A stretch of DNA of 38,882 bases, from the NCBI GenBank assembly GCA_021372775.1, contig JAJFTU010000248.1:1-38882 (forward strand), given 5' to 3'. A program made the translations under genes and the position numbers. Below the pieces are notes generated by a model. The model had not been told where the DNA came from, did not search any database, and was given only the letters and a program-made list of their open reading frames with translations. Shown in pieces: positions 16,482-26,393 of the stretch. Each line of letters begins with the position of its first letter. Position 1 is the stretch's first letter. This stretch comes from a bacterium. Lineage in GTDB: Bacteria > Acidobacteriota > Polarisedimenticolia > J045.

Positions 16482-18758
16482 TCAGGAAGCCTTGACGATT
16501 CGCGGGGTGATGAAGATCAGCAGTTCGCGGTTGCGCGTCGAAACGCTGGTCGAGCGGAAGAGCCAGCCGAGCCCGGGGAGCTTGCTGAAGAACGGCACGC
16601 CGGAGACCGTGCGGCCTTCGTTGACCGTGAAGATGCCGCCGATCACGGTGGTTCCGCCGTCGGGAATCAGCAGCTTCGTCGTCGCGCGCTGGGTGTTGAT
16701 CGACGGGAGCTTGTCGATCCCGGAGGTGTTGACGAAGTCGGGGGAGTCGTTCGCCACTTCGAGGTCCAGCACGATCGTCCCCTCGGCGGTGATCTGCGGG
16801 GTCACCCGCAGGCGCAGCGACGCGGAGACGAACTGGGTCTGGATTTCGGTGGCGGTGGACTTGCTGACCGGGAAGCGGACGCCTTGCTCGATCTCCGCCG
16901 TCTCGTTGTTCTGGGCGGCGATCTTCGGCGCCGAGAGCCGCTTGGCGTAGCCGTCGGTCTCGAGGGCGTCCAGCGTCAGGTCCAAGGTGAACGAGTCGAG
17001 CACGTTGCCGAAGGAAAGCGTGAGGGCGTTCGCGCTCGCGTTCTTGGGCAGGTTCAGTTCGTAGTCCACCGAGGCGCGGTTCGGGAACTGCAGGTTCGTC
17101 CCCGTGCCGAGCGCCGGATCGGCCTTCGCCTTGAAGCCCCACTTGATCCCCATTTCGTTGACGAGGTCGCGCGACACTTCGACGATGCGCGCCTCGATCA
17201 TCACCTGCGGGGTCTCGGCGTCGAGCGTCGTCAGCAGCTTGTCGATCGCCTCCACCCGCTCGGGGATGTCGCGGAGGATCACGGTGTTGGTGCGCTGGTC
17301 GACGATGACCTTCCCCTTGGGGGAGAGGATCGCCTCGCGGATCACGCGTTCGACGTCCTGCGCCTTGGCGTAGGAGAGGGTGCGCGTGATCGTCACCGGA
17401 TTGACCTCGAGTTCCTTCGCCTCGAGCATCGCCCGCTTGGCCGCCGCTTCCTGGGCCAGCTTGATCACCGGGGCGATGCGGATGACGTTCCCCTCGAGGA
17501 CCATCTCGAGGCCGTTGTTCTGCAGGATGATGTCGAGGGCCTGGTCCCACGGGACCTCGTCCACGACGATCGTCACCGTCCCGCCGACGGATGGGTCGAG
17601 CACGAAGTTCAGGCCGGAGAGCTCGTGGAACAGGCCGAAGACCTGGCGGATGTCGGCGTCCACGAGGTTCAGGCTGATCAGGCGCCCCGTGAAGACGCGG
17701 CGGCGGTCCTGGATCGTCTTCGTCTCGGTGTCCGGCAGCGGCGCGGCCGCCGCGGCGGCGGCCTCGGCCTTCGGCGCGGGAACGGGCGCCGGGGCCGGCG
17801 CCGGCTTTTCGGGCGCGGGCGTCGGCTTCGGCGGCGCCGGGGCGCTCGCCGCGGGCGCGGCGAAGCCGGTGCCGGCGAGCGGGCGCGGTTCGAACGGGTT
17901 CGCCTCGGCCTTCGGCGTCGGCTTCGGCGCCGGGGCGGCGGCCGGCGCCGGCTTCGGCGCGGGCTCCGCCTTCGGGGCCGGTTCCGCCTTCGGAGCCGCG
18001 GCGGCCTTGGCGGCCTTCGCGGTCTTGGCGGCCTTCGGCGCGGGCTCGGCCTTGGGCGCAGGAGCGGCCTTCGGCGCAGGAGCGGCCTTCGGCGCGGGCT
18101 CGGCCTTCGGCGCCGGAGCGACCTTCGCTTCGGGCGCGGCCTTCGGCGCCGGAGCGGGCTTCGCGGCCGGCGTCGGCTTCGCTTCGGGCGCGGGCTTCGC
18201 GGCCGGGACCGGAGCGGGCGGCGCCGTCGCCGCCGGAGCGGCGGACGAGGCCGGAAGCGGACGCGGCGCGGCCGAGCCGGCGAGCCGGACGCGGAGCACG
18301 TCGCCGTCGCGGCTGACCTGATAGGCCAGCGGCCGGTCGAGATCGAGCACGACGCGGGCGACCGGCTCGGGCGAGACGCGGTACTGCGCCACGCGCACCC
18401 GAATCAGCCCTTCGCTGCCGACTTCCGCCTGCTTGCGCGCGAGATCGGCGCGCACGCCCGGCAGGTCGAACACCAGCCGGTCGGGCGCGTTGAGCTGGAA
18501 GAGCTCGTACGGCAGGCCGCCGTTGGCCCGCAGCACCAGTTCCACCGAGTCCTCCGCGCCGGGGACCACCTTGAAGTCCATCAGGCGCGAAGCCGCGCGG
18601 ACGCCGTGAGGCGCCGGCTGCGATTCAAGCAGCGGGGGACGATCGTCGCCCGGCGTCTTGCCGGGAACGGCGAAGGTCGGCGCCGCCGCGCCGCAGACGA
18701 GGATCAAAGCCGCCAACCACGCAAGCGCGCGGCGACCCGGGAGGTCGTGCCTCCTCAT
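16482..18758 (-). CDS. pilQ: Type IV pilus secretin PilQ
   Basis: 758 residues from ATG at 18758, which overlaps the pilP stop (ATGA). A signal peptide (about 1-30, ending PTFA) is followed by an AMIN domain (about 58-160) that binds peptidoglycan. A very long Pro/Ala/Lys linker follows (162-340). Then comes the secretin-associated N-domain (about 354-430, DADIRQVFGLFHELSGLNFV), a second N-domain (about 450-512) and the secretin beta-barrel domain (520-755). The secretin signature VIGGIFTVNEGRTVSGVPF and a closing LLIFITPRIV are clear. It forms the outer-membrane gate for the pilus. It is the last gene of the coupled pilMNOPQ set. The long low-complexity linker makes it longer than many secretins with a single AMIN domain. 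Confidence 0.97.
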   Translation of the reverse strand: MRRHDLPGRRALAWLAALILVCGAAAPTFAVPGKTPGDDRPPLLESQPAPHGVRAASRLMDFKVVPGAEDSVELVLRANGGLPYELFQLNAPDRLVFDLPGVRADLARKQAEVGSEGLIRVRVAQYRVSPEPVARVVLDLDRPLAYQVSRDGDVLRVRLAGSAAPRPLPASSAAPAATAPPAPVPAAKPAPEAKPTPAAKPAPAPKAAPEAKVAPAPKAEPAPKAAPAPKAAPAPKAEPAPKAAKTAKAAKAAAAPKAEPAPKAEPAPKPAPAAAPAPKPTPKAEANPFEPRPLAGTGFAAPAASAPAPPKPTPAPEKPAPAPAPVPAPKAEAAAAAAAPLPDTETKTIQDRRRVFTGRLISLNLVDADIRQVFGLFHELSGLNFVLDPSVGGTVTIVVDEVPWDQALDIILQNNGLEMVLEGNVIRIAPVIKLAQEAAAKRAMLEAKELEVNPVTITRTLSYAKAQDVERVIREAILSPKGKVIVDQRTNTVILRDIPERVEAIDKLLTTLDAETPQVMIEARIVEVSRDLVNEMGIKWGFKAKADPALGTGTNLQFPNRASVDYELNLPKNASANALTLSFGNVLDSFTLDLTLDALETDGYAKRLSAPKIAAQNNETAEIEQGVRFPVSKSTATEIQTQFVSASLRLRVTPQITAEGTIVLDLEVANDSPDFVNTSGIDKLPSINTQRATTKLLIPDGGTTVIGGIFTVNEGRTVSGVPFFSKLPGLGWLFRSTSVSTRNRELLIFITPRIVKAS
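17739..18275 (-). repeat. Pro/Ala/Lys-rich repeat region inside pilQ
   Basis: About 179 codons encode units such as APAPKAAPAPKAEP, repeated with small changes. At the DNA level the plus strand shows imperfect copies of blocks such as GGCCTTCGGCGCAGGAGC. The region joins the AMIN and secretin N-domains. It probably spans the periplasm as an extended, positively charged linker and could change length by slippage. Confidence 0.75.
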
Positions 18759-19300
18759 GCCCCTTCCTCCTCGGCGGCCTCTTCCTCGCCGCCCTTGACC
18801 TGGAGTCGCTTGATGACGTCGCGATACGGCTTGATGCGCCGCGGGTCGTCCACCTGCTGGCGGAAGACGACGATGCCGCGCTTGACGTCGATCGACATCA
18901 CGCGGCCGTCGTAGACGACGTCGCCGACGTGAAGCGAGTAGCCGCGGTTGTCGGTGCCGCGGAACATCGCGACGGGCGCTCCGCGGACGTCGGTGGCCAC
19001 GCCGCGGAGGTCGATCTCCCCCACCCCCATGCCGGCGATCCCCTTCGGCCGCTTCCCGTCGCGCTCCTTCTGGAGCTTGACGAGCGGTTCGAACGGATCG
19101 CGCCGGCCGGCCGGATCGTAGGTGAAGTGGCGCCCGGCCAGCACCGCGTCGTTGTCCTTCTGAATCTGCTGGAGCATCTGCTCGCTCCGCTCCTGCGGAG
19201 TCTGCTGCGGGGCGGGCGGCGGCGGCGCCTGGGCGAGCGCCGCGCCCGCCGCGGCGACGGCCGCGAGCAAAGCGGAAACGGCGAGCCGCGAAATCTTCAC
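18755..19300 (-). CDS. pilP: Type IV pilus alignment protein PilP
   Basis: 181 residues starting at GTG (19300), which overlaps the pilO stop as GTGA and has GGGAGGTG six bases upstream. It has a cleavable signal (MKISRLAVSALLAAVAAAG, then ALAQA) but no cysteine at all. Unlike the Pseudomonas and Neisseria PilP lipoproteins, it is therefore probably not lipidated. A Pro/Gln linker follows, then the PilP core with DPFEPLV (about 68-74), IDLRGVATDVRGAPVAMF and GYSLHVGDVVYDGRVMSID. These form the small beta-sandwich that touches PilQ. It links the PilN/PilO inner-membrane dimer to the secretin. An acidic tail of Glu and Ala closes the protein. Confidence 0.93.
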   Translation of the reverse strand: MKISRLAVSALLAAVAAAGAALAQAPPPPAPQQTPQERSEQMLQQIQKDNDAVLAGRHFTYDPAGRRDPFEPLVKLQKERDGKRPKGIAGMGVGEIDLRGVATDVRGAPVAMFRGTDNRGYSLHVGDVVYDGRVMSIDVKRGIVVFRQQVDDPRRIKPYRDVIKRLQVKGGEEEAAEEEGA

Positions 19301-19896
19301 GCCCCACCTCCCGGACCCTTCTGCGGGGCCGCCTTTTCTTCTTTGTAGATGTAGGTCTTGGCGACGAAGTCCGCCCGGATCGTGGCCTTGACCTTGCGGT
19401 CCATGTTGGGGTTGATCCGCACGTCCTCGACGTTGATGATCCGGGCGTACTTGCTGATGCGGTCGTAGAACAGGCCGAGCTGGTGGTAGTTCCCGACGAC
19501 CTGCATCACGATCGGCTGCTCGCGCAGGAACTCGCGGTCGGCGAGCGGCTGCGGGTTGAAGACGATCAGGTCGAGGTTCGTCTGGTCGGCGAGGCTCTTG
19601 ATCCACTTGAGCAGATCGCCCATCTCCGGTTCGGTGGGAAGGATCTGCTTGAGGTCGTCGAGCTTCCGCTCCAGCGCCGCGGTTTCCCGCTTCAGCTCTT
19701 CGAGCTTCTTGAGCGCCAGCTCGCCCTTGCGGATCTCTTCGTTCCGCTGGTCGAGCTGCTTCTGCAGTTCTTCGATCTGGCCGTACTTCTCGGAGAAGTT
19801 GAGCGGCGGCAGCTTCCACTGGGAGCCGTAGATCGCGGCCGCGGCGGCCAAGGCGAGCAGCAGCTGCGCCCAGACGGGCATGTTCTTCAGGTTCAT
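19297..19896 (-). CDS. pilO: Type IV pilus alignment protein PilO
   Basis: 199 residues: a short cytosolic N-terminus (MNLKNMPVW), one membrane helix (about 8-24) and a coiled coil (about 38-85, rich in Leu, Glu and Lys). A ferredoxin-like periplasmic domain follows, with DLLKWIKSLADQTNLDL and VVGNYHQLGLFYDRISKYARI, both typical of PilO. It forms heterodimers with PilN and binds PilP, bridging the PilC/PilM platform to PilQ. It starts 3 bp after pilN and overlaps pilP by 4 bp, so all are likely made together. The length is normal for the family. Confidence 0.95.
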   Translation of the reverse strand: MNLKNMPVWAQLLLALAAAAAIYGSQWKLPPLNFSEKYGQIEELQKQLDQRNEEIRKGELALKKLEELKRETAALERKLDDLKQILPTEPEMGDLLKWIKSLADQTNLDLIVFNPQPLADREFLREQPIVMQVVGNYHQLGLFYDRISKYARIINVEDVRINPNMDRKVKATIRADFVAKTYIYKEEKAAPQKGPGGGA

Positions 19897-19899
19897 CGC

Positions 19900-20508
19900 T
19901 CACCCCTTCCGCGGGGCCGCCGGGGCGGCGGGCTGCGGCGCGGCCTCGGCCGGCGCCTGGGGCGGCTTGAAGCGGCAGGTCAGGACGAAGCTGACCCCTT
20001 CCGGGGCCTTCTGCGTCACGCCCAAGGTGACGTCGCCGAAGAAAGGCGAGTCCTTGAGGTTGTTGTAGAAGTTCGACACGGCGTTGTAGGTCGTCGCCTT
20101 GCCGCGCATCGAGATCTGCCCGCCCTTCTCCTCGAGCGCCTCGAGCCAGAGGAAGTCGGGAAGCTGGCGGCTGACCATGTCGAGCAGCACGACGGGGACG
20201 TTCTGCCGCCGCTTGAGGTCGGAGATGATCTCCACGCGGTGTTCGAGCGCCGCCTTCTTGGCCTTGTACTCGTCCATCGTCTGCAGCGCCTTCTTCAGCT
20301 GCGCGATGCGGTCGTCGGCCTGGCGGATTTCGTCCCGCATGCCGTTGATGCGGTGGTCGAGCTGGTACCAGTGGACCCCGGCCGCGGCGATGCCGAGCAG
20401 CACGACGACGAAGGCGAGAATGCCGGAGGCGCCTCCCGTCGTGACCTGCGGCTTCGGCGCGGCGGCCGGCGCCTCCTGGCGCTTCTCCAGCAGGTTGACG
20501 CGGATCAT
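19900..20508 (-). CDS. pilN: Type IV pilus alignment protein PilN
   Basis: 202 residues. The cytosolic MIRVNLLEKR at the N-terminus matches the conserved INLLP-like segment that docks into PilM. A membrane helix (about 27-47) and a coiled coil (about 52-95) lead to the PilN periplasmic fold (LLDMVSRQLPDFLWLEALEE and NAVSNFYNNLKDSPFFGDV). A Pro/Ala tail ends the protein. Its ATG overlaps the pilM stop (ATGA), so translation is coupled to pilM. It pairs with PilO in the inner-membrane alignment complex. Confidence 0.95.
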   Translation of the reverse strand: MIRVNLLEKRQEAPAAAPKPQVTTGGASGILAFVVVLLGIAAAGVHWYQLDHRINGMRDEIRQADDRIAQLKKALQTMDEYKAKKAALEHRVEIISDLKRRQNVPVVLLDMVSRQLPDFLWLEALEEKGGQISMRGKATTYNAVSNFYNNLKDSPFFGDVTLGVTQKAPEGVSFVLTCRFKPPQAPAEAAPQPAAPAAPRKG

Positions 20509-21569
20509 CGGTCACCCACCTTCCTGAGCGCCAAGCCGACCGCGACCGCGGCGTGCGGCGCGGCGTCGGTCTGCTCGGCGTCCAGCCGCGCCGGCAGGCG
20601 GACGCGGCGGAACGGGTCGAGCCGCTCCACGCGGGCGCCGAACTGCGCCCCGAGGGCCTCGTTCAGGCCGCCCATGCGCGAGCCGCCGCCGGTGATGAAG
20701 ATCGCCTCCAGCGGGTTCTCGCTGCCGGCGAACGCCTTGACGAAATCCACGGTGCGCTGGATCTCGTGGCAGAGCTCCTCGTTGACGGAGGCGAGGACTT
20801 CCTGCGCCTGCGACGACGAGACGCCTTCGATCACGTCGCCGCGCTTCGCCGCCTCCGCCTGTTCGCGGGAGAGGTTCAGCTCGCGCTGCAGCGTGTCGGT
20901 GTACTGGTTGCCGCCGATCGAGATGTCGCGCCAGAAGACGGAGACGCCGTGGTGCAGGATCGCGATGCTGGTCACCGAGGCGCCGATGTCGATCAGCGCC
21001 GCCGAACCGGGCATCTCGTCCTCGTAGTTCGCCTCGAAGCAGTTCAGCGCGGCGAACGTGCCGACGTCGACGACCGTCGGCTCCAGCCCCGCCTGGCCGA
21101 TGACCGAGGTGTAGTCCTCGATCTTCTCCTTGCGCGCGGCGACGAGGATGACGTCCATGTTCCCTTCGCCGGCCAACGACGAGCCCTCGAGCACGTGGTA
21201 GTCGAGGGAGACGTCCTTGATGTCGAAGGGGATGTACTGTTCGGCCTCCCAGCGGATCTGGTCGTCCAGCTCCTGCAGCGACATCGTCGGCAGGTTGATC
21301 CGCCGGATAATCACCGAGTGGCCGGACAGCGCCGTCGCCACGCGGCGGTTGCGGATCTTGTGCTGGTTCCAGACGCGGCGCAGGGTGTCCACGACGAGGC
21401 CGGCGTCCATGATGGTGCCGTCCACGATCGCTTCCTGCGGGAGCGGTTCGATCGCCAGCGACTGCACTTCCCAGCCGCGGCCCCGGCCGAGCTCCTTCAG
21501 TTCGACGACCTTGATCGAGCTGTCGCCAATGTCCAGCCCGACGAGGTCCTTAGGCCGACCGAAAATCAT
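20505..21569 (-). CDS. pilM: Type IV pilus actin-like ATPase PilM
   Basis: 354 residues from ATG 21569, chosen for the GGAGGG site seven bases upstream and the typical start MIFGRPKDLVGLDIGDSSIK. The actin-like nucleotide fold is visible as phosphate 1 LDIGDSSIKVVELK (12-25), AALIDIGASVTSIAILHHG in the middle, and adenosine motif FITGGGSRMGGL near the end. PilM sits in the cytoplasm as a ring and binds the PilN N-terminus, connecting the motor ATPases to the alignment complex. It is the first gene of the long minus-strand pilus array, so the promoter region upstream of it may drive the whole structural operon. Confidence 0.96.
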   Translation of the reverse strand: MIFGRPKDLVGLDIGDSSIKVVELKELGRGRGWEVQSLAIEPLPQEAIVDGTIMDAGLVVDTLRRVWNQHKIRNRRVATALSGHSVIIRRINLPTMSLQELDDQIRWEAEQYIPFDIKDVSLDYHVLEGSSLAGEGNMDVILVAARKEKIEDYTSVIGQAGLEPTVVDVGTFAALNCFEANYEDEMPGSAALIDIGASVTSIAILHHGVSVFWRDISIGGNQYTDTLQRELNLSREQAEAAKRGDVIEGVSSSQAQEVLASVNEELCHEIQRTVDFVKAFAGSENPLEAIFITGGGSRMGGLNEALGAQFGARVERLDPFRRVRLPARLDAEQTDAAPHAAVAVGLALRKVGDR

Positions 21570-21611
21570 TCGTCCCTCCACGCCGGTCCAAGGGCATTTC
21601 GCCCCATGCAA

Positions 21612-21660
21612 AAACGAAACTAAACGATTAAGGCATGCCGGGTCAAGCGGAAACGAAACT
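21612..21660. repeat. Direct repeat AAACGAAACT flanking the pilM -35 box
   Basis: AAACGAAACT occurs at 21612-21621 and again at 21651-21660, 39 bp apart (close to four helical turns). The candidate -35 element lies between them. Such spacing would suit two copies of a dimeric regulator on one face of the DNA. No regulator can be named. Confidence 0.4.
21618..21646 (-). promoter_or_regulatory. pilM: Candidate promoter for the pilM operon
   Basis: The minus strand has TTGACC (21646-21641), a good -35 box. At 17-18 bp below it only weak -10 sequences lie (TTAGTT or TAGTTT). The predicted start would leave about 40 nt before the pilM ATG. The -35 match and the local A+T richness support it; the poor -10 suggests either help from an activator or a different sigma factor. 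Confidence 0.4.
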
Positions 21661-21883
21661 TAGGAAAAACGTTAGTTCCGCCCGCGGGCGCCCGAGGTCC
21701 GCCGACGACGTTCCCGTCCGGCGGTCGATGCGGTCGCGCGACTCCGGCCTGCGACCCCGTATTCGCCTCCCCTTCGCGGCATTCCCGCCGGACGCTCCGC
21801 GCCCCGCGGGGGGATTTCTCTCGGGCTCTTACCGTGCAATATAGGGCGCATCCGCGGCACGCTCCACGGGTTCCGTCCGCTAA

Positions 21884-21912
21884 TTGACCGGAGGCCGCCC
21901 GCGGCGTAGAAT
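21884..21912 (+). promoter_or_regulatory. rpmB: Sigma-70 promoter of rpmB
   Basis: TTGACC (21884-21889) and TAGAAT (21907-21912) are separated by exactly 17 bp. They lie 55 bp before the rpmB ATG. This is the best housekeeping promoter in the window. Confidence 0.75.
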
Positions 21913-21966
21913 CCCCGCGCTTTGGTCGCCCCCGGCGTCGGGGGCCCCGCTCGGAGATTTCGACCC

Positions 21967-22164
21967 ATGGCTCAGATTTGCGATGTCTGCGGCAAGGGGC
22001 CGCAGTTCGGCAACAAGATCAGCCACGCCCACAACGTGACGAAGCGCCGCTTCAACCCGAACCTGCAGAGCGTCCGCGTGACCGACGACAAGGGGCGGAC
22101 GCACCGCGCCCTCGTCTGCACGCGCTGCCTCCGCTCCGGCAAGGTCGCGAAGCGCGTTTCCTGA
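21967..22164 (+). CDS. rpmB: 50S ribosomal protein L28, zinc-ribbon form
   Basis: 65 residues beginning [20 protein letters not shown], followed by [12 protein letters not shown] and the second half of the zinc site [11 protein letters not shown]. All four cysteines are present in two CxxC pairs, the C+ form of L28. An upstream in-frame ATG at 21922 lies past the -10 box but lacks family similarity, so the start at 21967 is used, with CGGAG upstream. It is a structural part of the large ribosomal subunit. It stands alone, with its own promoter and a hairpin terminator behind it. Confidence 0.97.
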   Translation: MAQICDVCGKGPQFGNKISHAHNVTKRRFNPNLQSVRVTDDKGRTHRALVCTRCLRSGKVAKRVS

Positions 22165-22199
22165 TCCGCGCCCGCCGTCCTGCGCCAGGTCCGACCCCG

Positions 22200-22229
22200 C
22201 CCCGCCCTCGGGCGCGGCGGGGTTTCGTG
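22200..22229 (+). terminator. Hairpin terminator after rpmB
   Basis: CCCCGCC (22200-22206) pairs with GGCGGGG (22216-22222) across a nine-base loop and is followed by TTTCGTG. The stem is strong and the T-tract short. It lies 35 bp past the rpmB stop. Confidence 0.6.
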
Positions 22230-22363
22230 CGTCCGTCCGCCGATCCCGCGCCATCCACTTTTCGTTGATCCCCCTTCCCGTCGAACCGTAAATTCGGGCG
22301 TCGCGCCCGCGCGGCGAGGGCGGCCGCGCCCGTCGCCGCACGGCGCAGTCCGCGGGAGGGGCG

Positions 22364-24523
<2,160 letters not shown>

Positions 24524-24568
24524 CGCGCCGGCCCCGGAAAGGGAAACAGCGCGGCCGGGAAAGGAAAA

Positions 24569-24592
24569 GCGCGGCCCGAATTCGGGCCGCGC
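24569..24592. terminator. Bidirectional terminator between hppA and exbD
   Basis: A 24-bp perfect palindrome centred on GGCCCGAATTCGGGCC is flanked by AAAA on the left and CTTTCGTCT on the right. It lies between two convergent genes, 46 bp past the hppA stop and 80 bp past the exbD stop, so it can end transcription from both sides. Confidence 0.85.
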
Positions 24593-24671
24593 CTTTCGTC
24601 TATCCAACTGCCCGGACGTACAGCCGGGAGCGCGTCCGGCCGTGCGACCGGAGCGAACGCCTGAGGTCCAG

Positions 24672-25172
<501 letters not shown>

Positions 25173-25191
25173 CGTTACGCCCTCGTGGTCA

Positions 25192-25629
25192 CTACTGCTT
25201 CTTCTGCACGATCAGGCCGACGTCCTTCCAGCCTGCGTCGCGCACTTGAAGCAGCGCGTTCTTGACGTCCCCGTAGCTCAGCCGGGCGTCGCCCTTGACC
25301 AGGACTTCCGAGGTCGGACTCCGGTCGAAGGACTCTTTGATCTTGTCCCGGAACTGCGCTTCGGTCCAGTCGGACTTGTCGATCCAGATCTTGCCCGGAC
25401 GGAACCTGTCCGCGTTCTTTTCGGCCGTCACGACGACCAGAATCTGGTTCTTGTCCTCCGCCTTCTTCGGCGGATTGTCCGTCTGGGGCAGCATTGCGGA
25501 CTGCCCCTTCTGGAGCATCGGCGTGACGACCATGAAGATGATCAGGAGCACCAGGCACACGTCAACCAGCGGCGTGATGTTGATGTCCGATCGGACGGCG
25601 CCGGGCTTGCTGCCGGCATCCATTCCCAT
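25192..25629 (-). CDS. exbD: ExbD/TolR-family proton-channel protein, first paralogue
   Basis: 145 residues. SDINITPLVDVCLVLLIIFM (14-33) is the membrane helix, with the essential Asp23. The periplasmic part contains EVLVKGDARLSYGDVKNALL and ends DVGLIVQKKQ, the usual ExbD pattern. The first ten residues (MGMDAGSKPG) resemble those of the next gene, so the pair likely arose by duplication and then diverged in the periplasmic domain. It starts 4 bp after exbB, with GGAG in the last exbB codons. Together with ExbB it forms the proton channel of the Ton-type motor. Confidence 0.95.
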   Translation of the reverse strand: MGMDAGSKPGAVRSDINITPLVDVCLVLLIIFMVVTPMLQKGQSAMLPQTDNPPKKAEDKNQILVVVTAEKNADRFRPGKIWIDKSDWTEAQFRDKIKESFDRSPTSEVLVKGDARLSYGDVKNALLQVRDAGWKDVGLIVQKKQ

Positions 25630-25633
25630 GGTG

Positions 25634-26308
25634 TTACGCTCCCTGCTTCTTCAGGAAGAAGTCGATCAGCTCCTGCGAAGCATTGTTCATCTCGATCGTG
25701 TAGCGCTCGAGACGGTCCGTGAAGTAGTTGAACGCCATGACGGCCGGGATGGCGACGACGAGGCCGATGGCCGTGGTGAACAGAGCTTCGGCGATACCGG
25801 CGGAGACGGAAGCCAGACCGCCGGAGCCGGAGGTGGCCATGCCGGTGAAGGCGTTCACGATGCCCATGACGGTTCCGAACAGGCCGATGAACGGGGCGGT
25901 CGCGCCGATCGTTCCGAGGCCGGCCAGGCCGCGCTTCATGTCGGCGTTGGTCAGCACGGTCTGCATGTCGGTCGCCCGGCGGATCGCGCCGATGCGGTCG
26001 TAGTTCTGGGCCACGCCGCTCTGCTGGGTCTGGTACTCGGTCAGGCCGGCCGAGACGACCTTGGCGATGTGGGCCTTCTTGTAGTTGGCGCCCTTGGCGA
26101 CGTCGATCGCCTTCTGGACCTGGTTCTCCTTGAGCAGCTTGATCAGGGTCGGCAGGAACTCGATCGACTGCTTCTTGGAGGTGCGGTAGTTGACGAACTT
26201 CTCGATCATCACGCTGATGGAGTAGATCGACAAGAGCAGCAGCAAGACGACCACGGTCTTGGCGACGAAGCCCATCGACGACCACATTTCCGAGAGTGAC
26301 ATGTTCAT
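25634..26308 (-). CDS. exbB: ExbB/TolQ/MotA-family proton-channel protein
   Basis: 224 residues with three membrane helices: one near the N-terminus (about 15-35) and two in the C-terminal half. The MotA/TolQ/ExbB signature GLAGLGTIGATAPFIGLFG, then TVMGIVNAF, is clear, with EALFTTAIGLVVAIPAVMAF in the last helix. Cytosolic Lys- and Gln-rich helices lie between. AAGGAG precedes the ATG by eight bases. It would form the pentameric shell around ExbD helices. One ExbB serves two ExbDs here, and TonB lies just upstream. Confidence 0.96.
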   Translation of the reverse strand: MNMSLSEMWSSMGFVAKTVVVLLLLLSIYSISVMIEKFVNYRTSKKQSIEFLPTLIKLLKENQVQKAIDVAKGANYKKAHIAKVVSAGLTEYQTQQSGVAQNYDRIGAIRRATDMQTVLTNADMKRGLAGLGTIGATAPFIGLFGTVMGIVNAFTGMATSGSGGLASVSAGIAEALFTTAIGLVVAIPAVMAFNYFTDRLERYTIEMNNASQELIDFFLKKQGA

Positions 26309-26337
26309 AAGCGCGCTCCTTGACTCGCTGTCGTGAC

Positions 26338-26354
26338 GGCCGGTCCCGCCGGCC
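26338..26354. other. Small hairpin between tonB and exbB
   Basis: GGCCGG and CCGGCC pair around a five-base loop in the 85-bp gap. There is no T-run after it. It may modulate the exbB level relative to tonB; no more can be said. Confidence 0.35.
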
Positions 26355-26393
26355 CAAATGTCCCCGTTCTTCGGGTCCGCTGCGGAACCCGTT

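Larger units (their letters stand above)
21570..21966. promoter_or_regulatory. Divergent control region between pilM and rpmB
   Basis: This 397-bp gap holds no convincing gene. It contains an unusually A+T-rich patch (about 21607-21675) on the pilM side and a clean sigma-70 promoter on the rpmB side; both are listed separately. The middle (about 21680-21880) is G+C-rich, and no clear motif was seen in it. The short open frames there have basic, low-quality composition. Confidence 0.6.

Noticed and set aside
21635-21844. A small plus-strand gene between pilM and rpmB
   Set aside because: No ribosome site, Arg/Pro-rich composition and no recognisable domain; it overlaps the control region.
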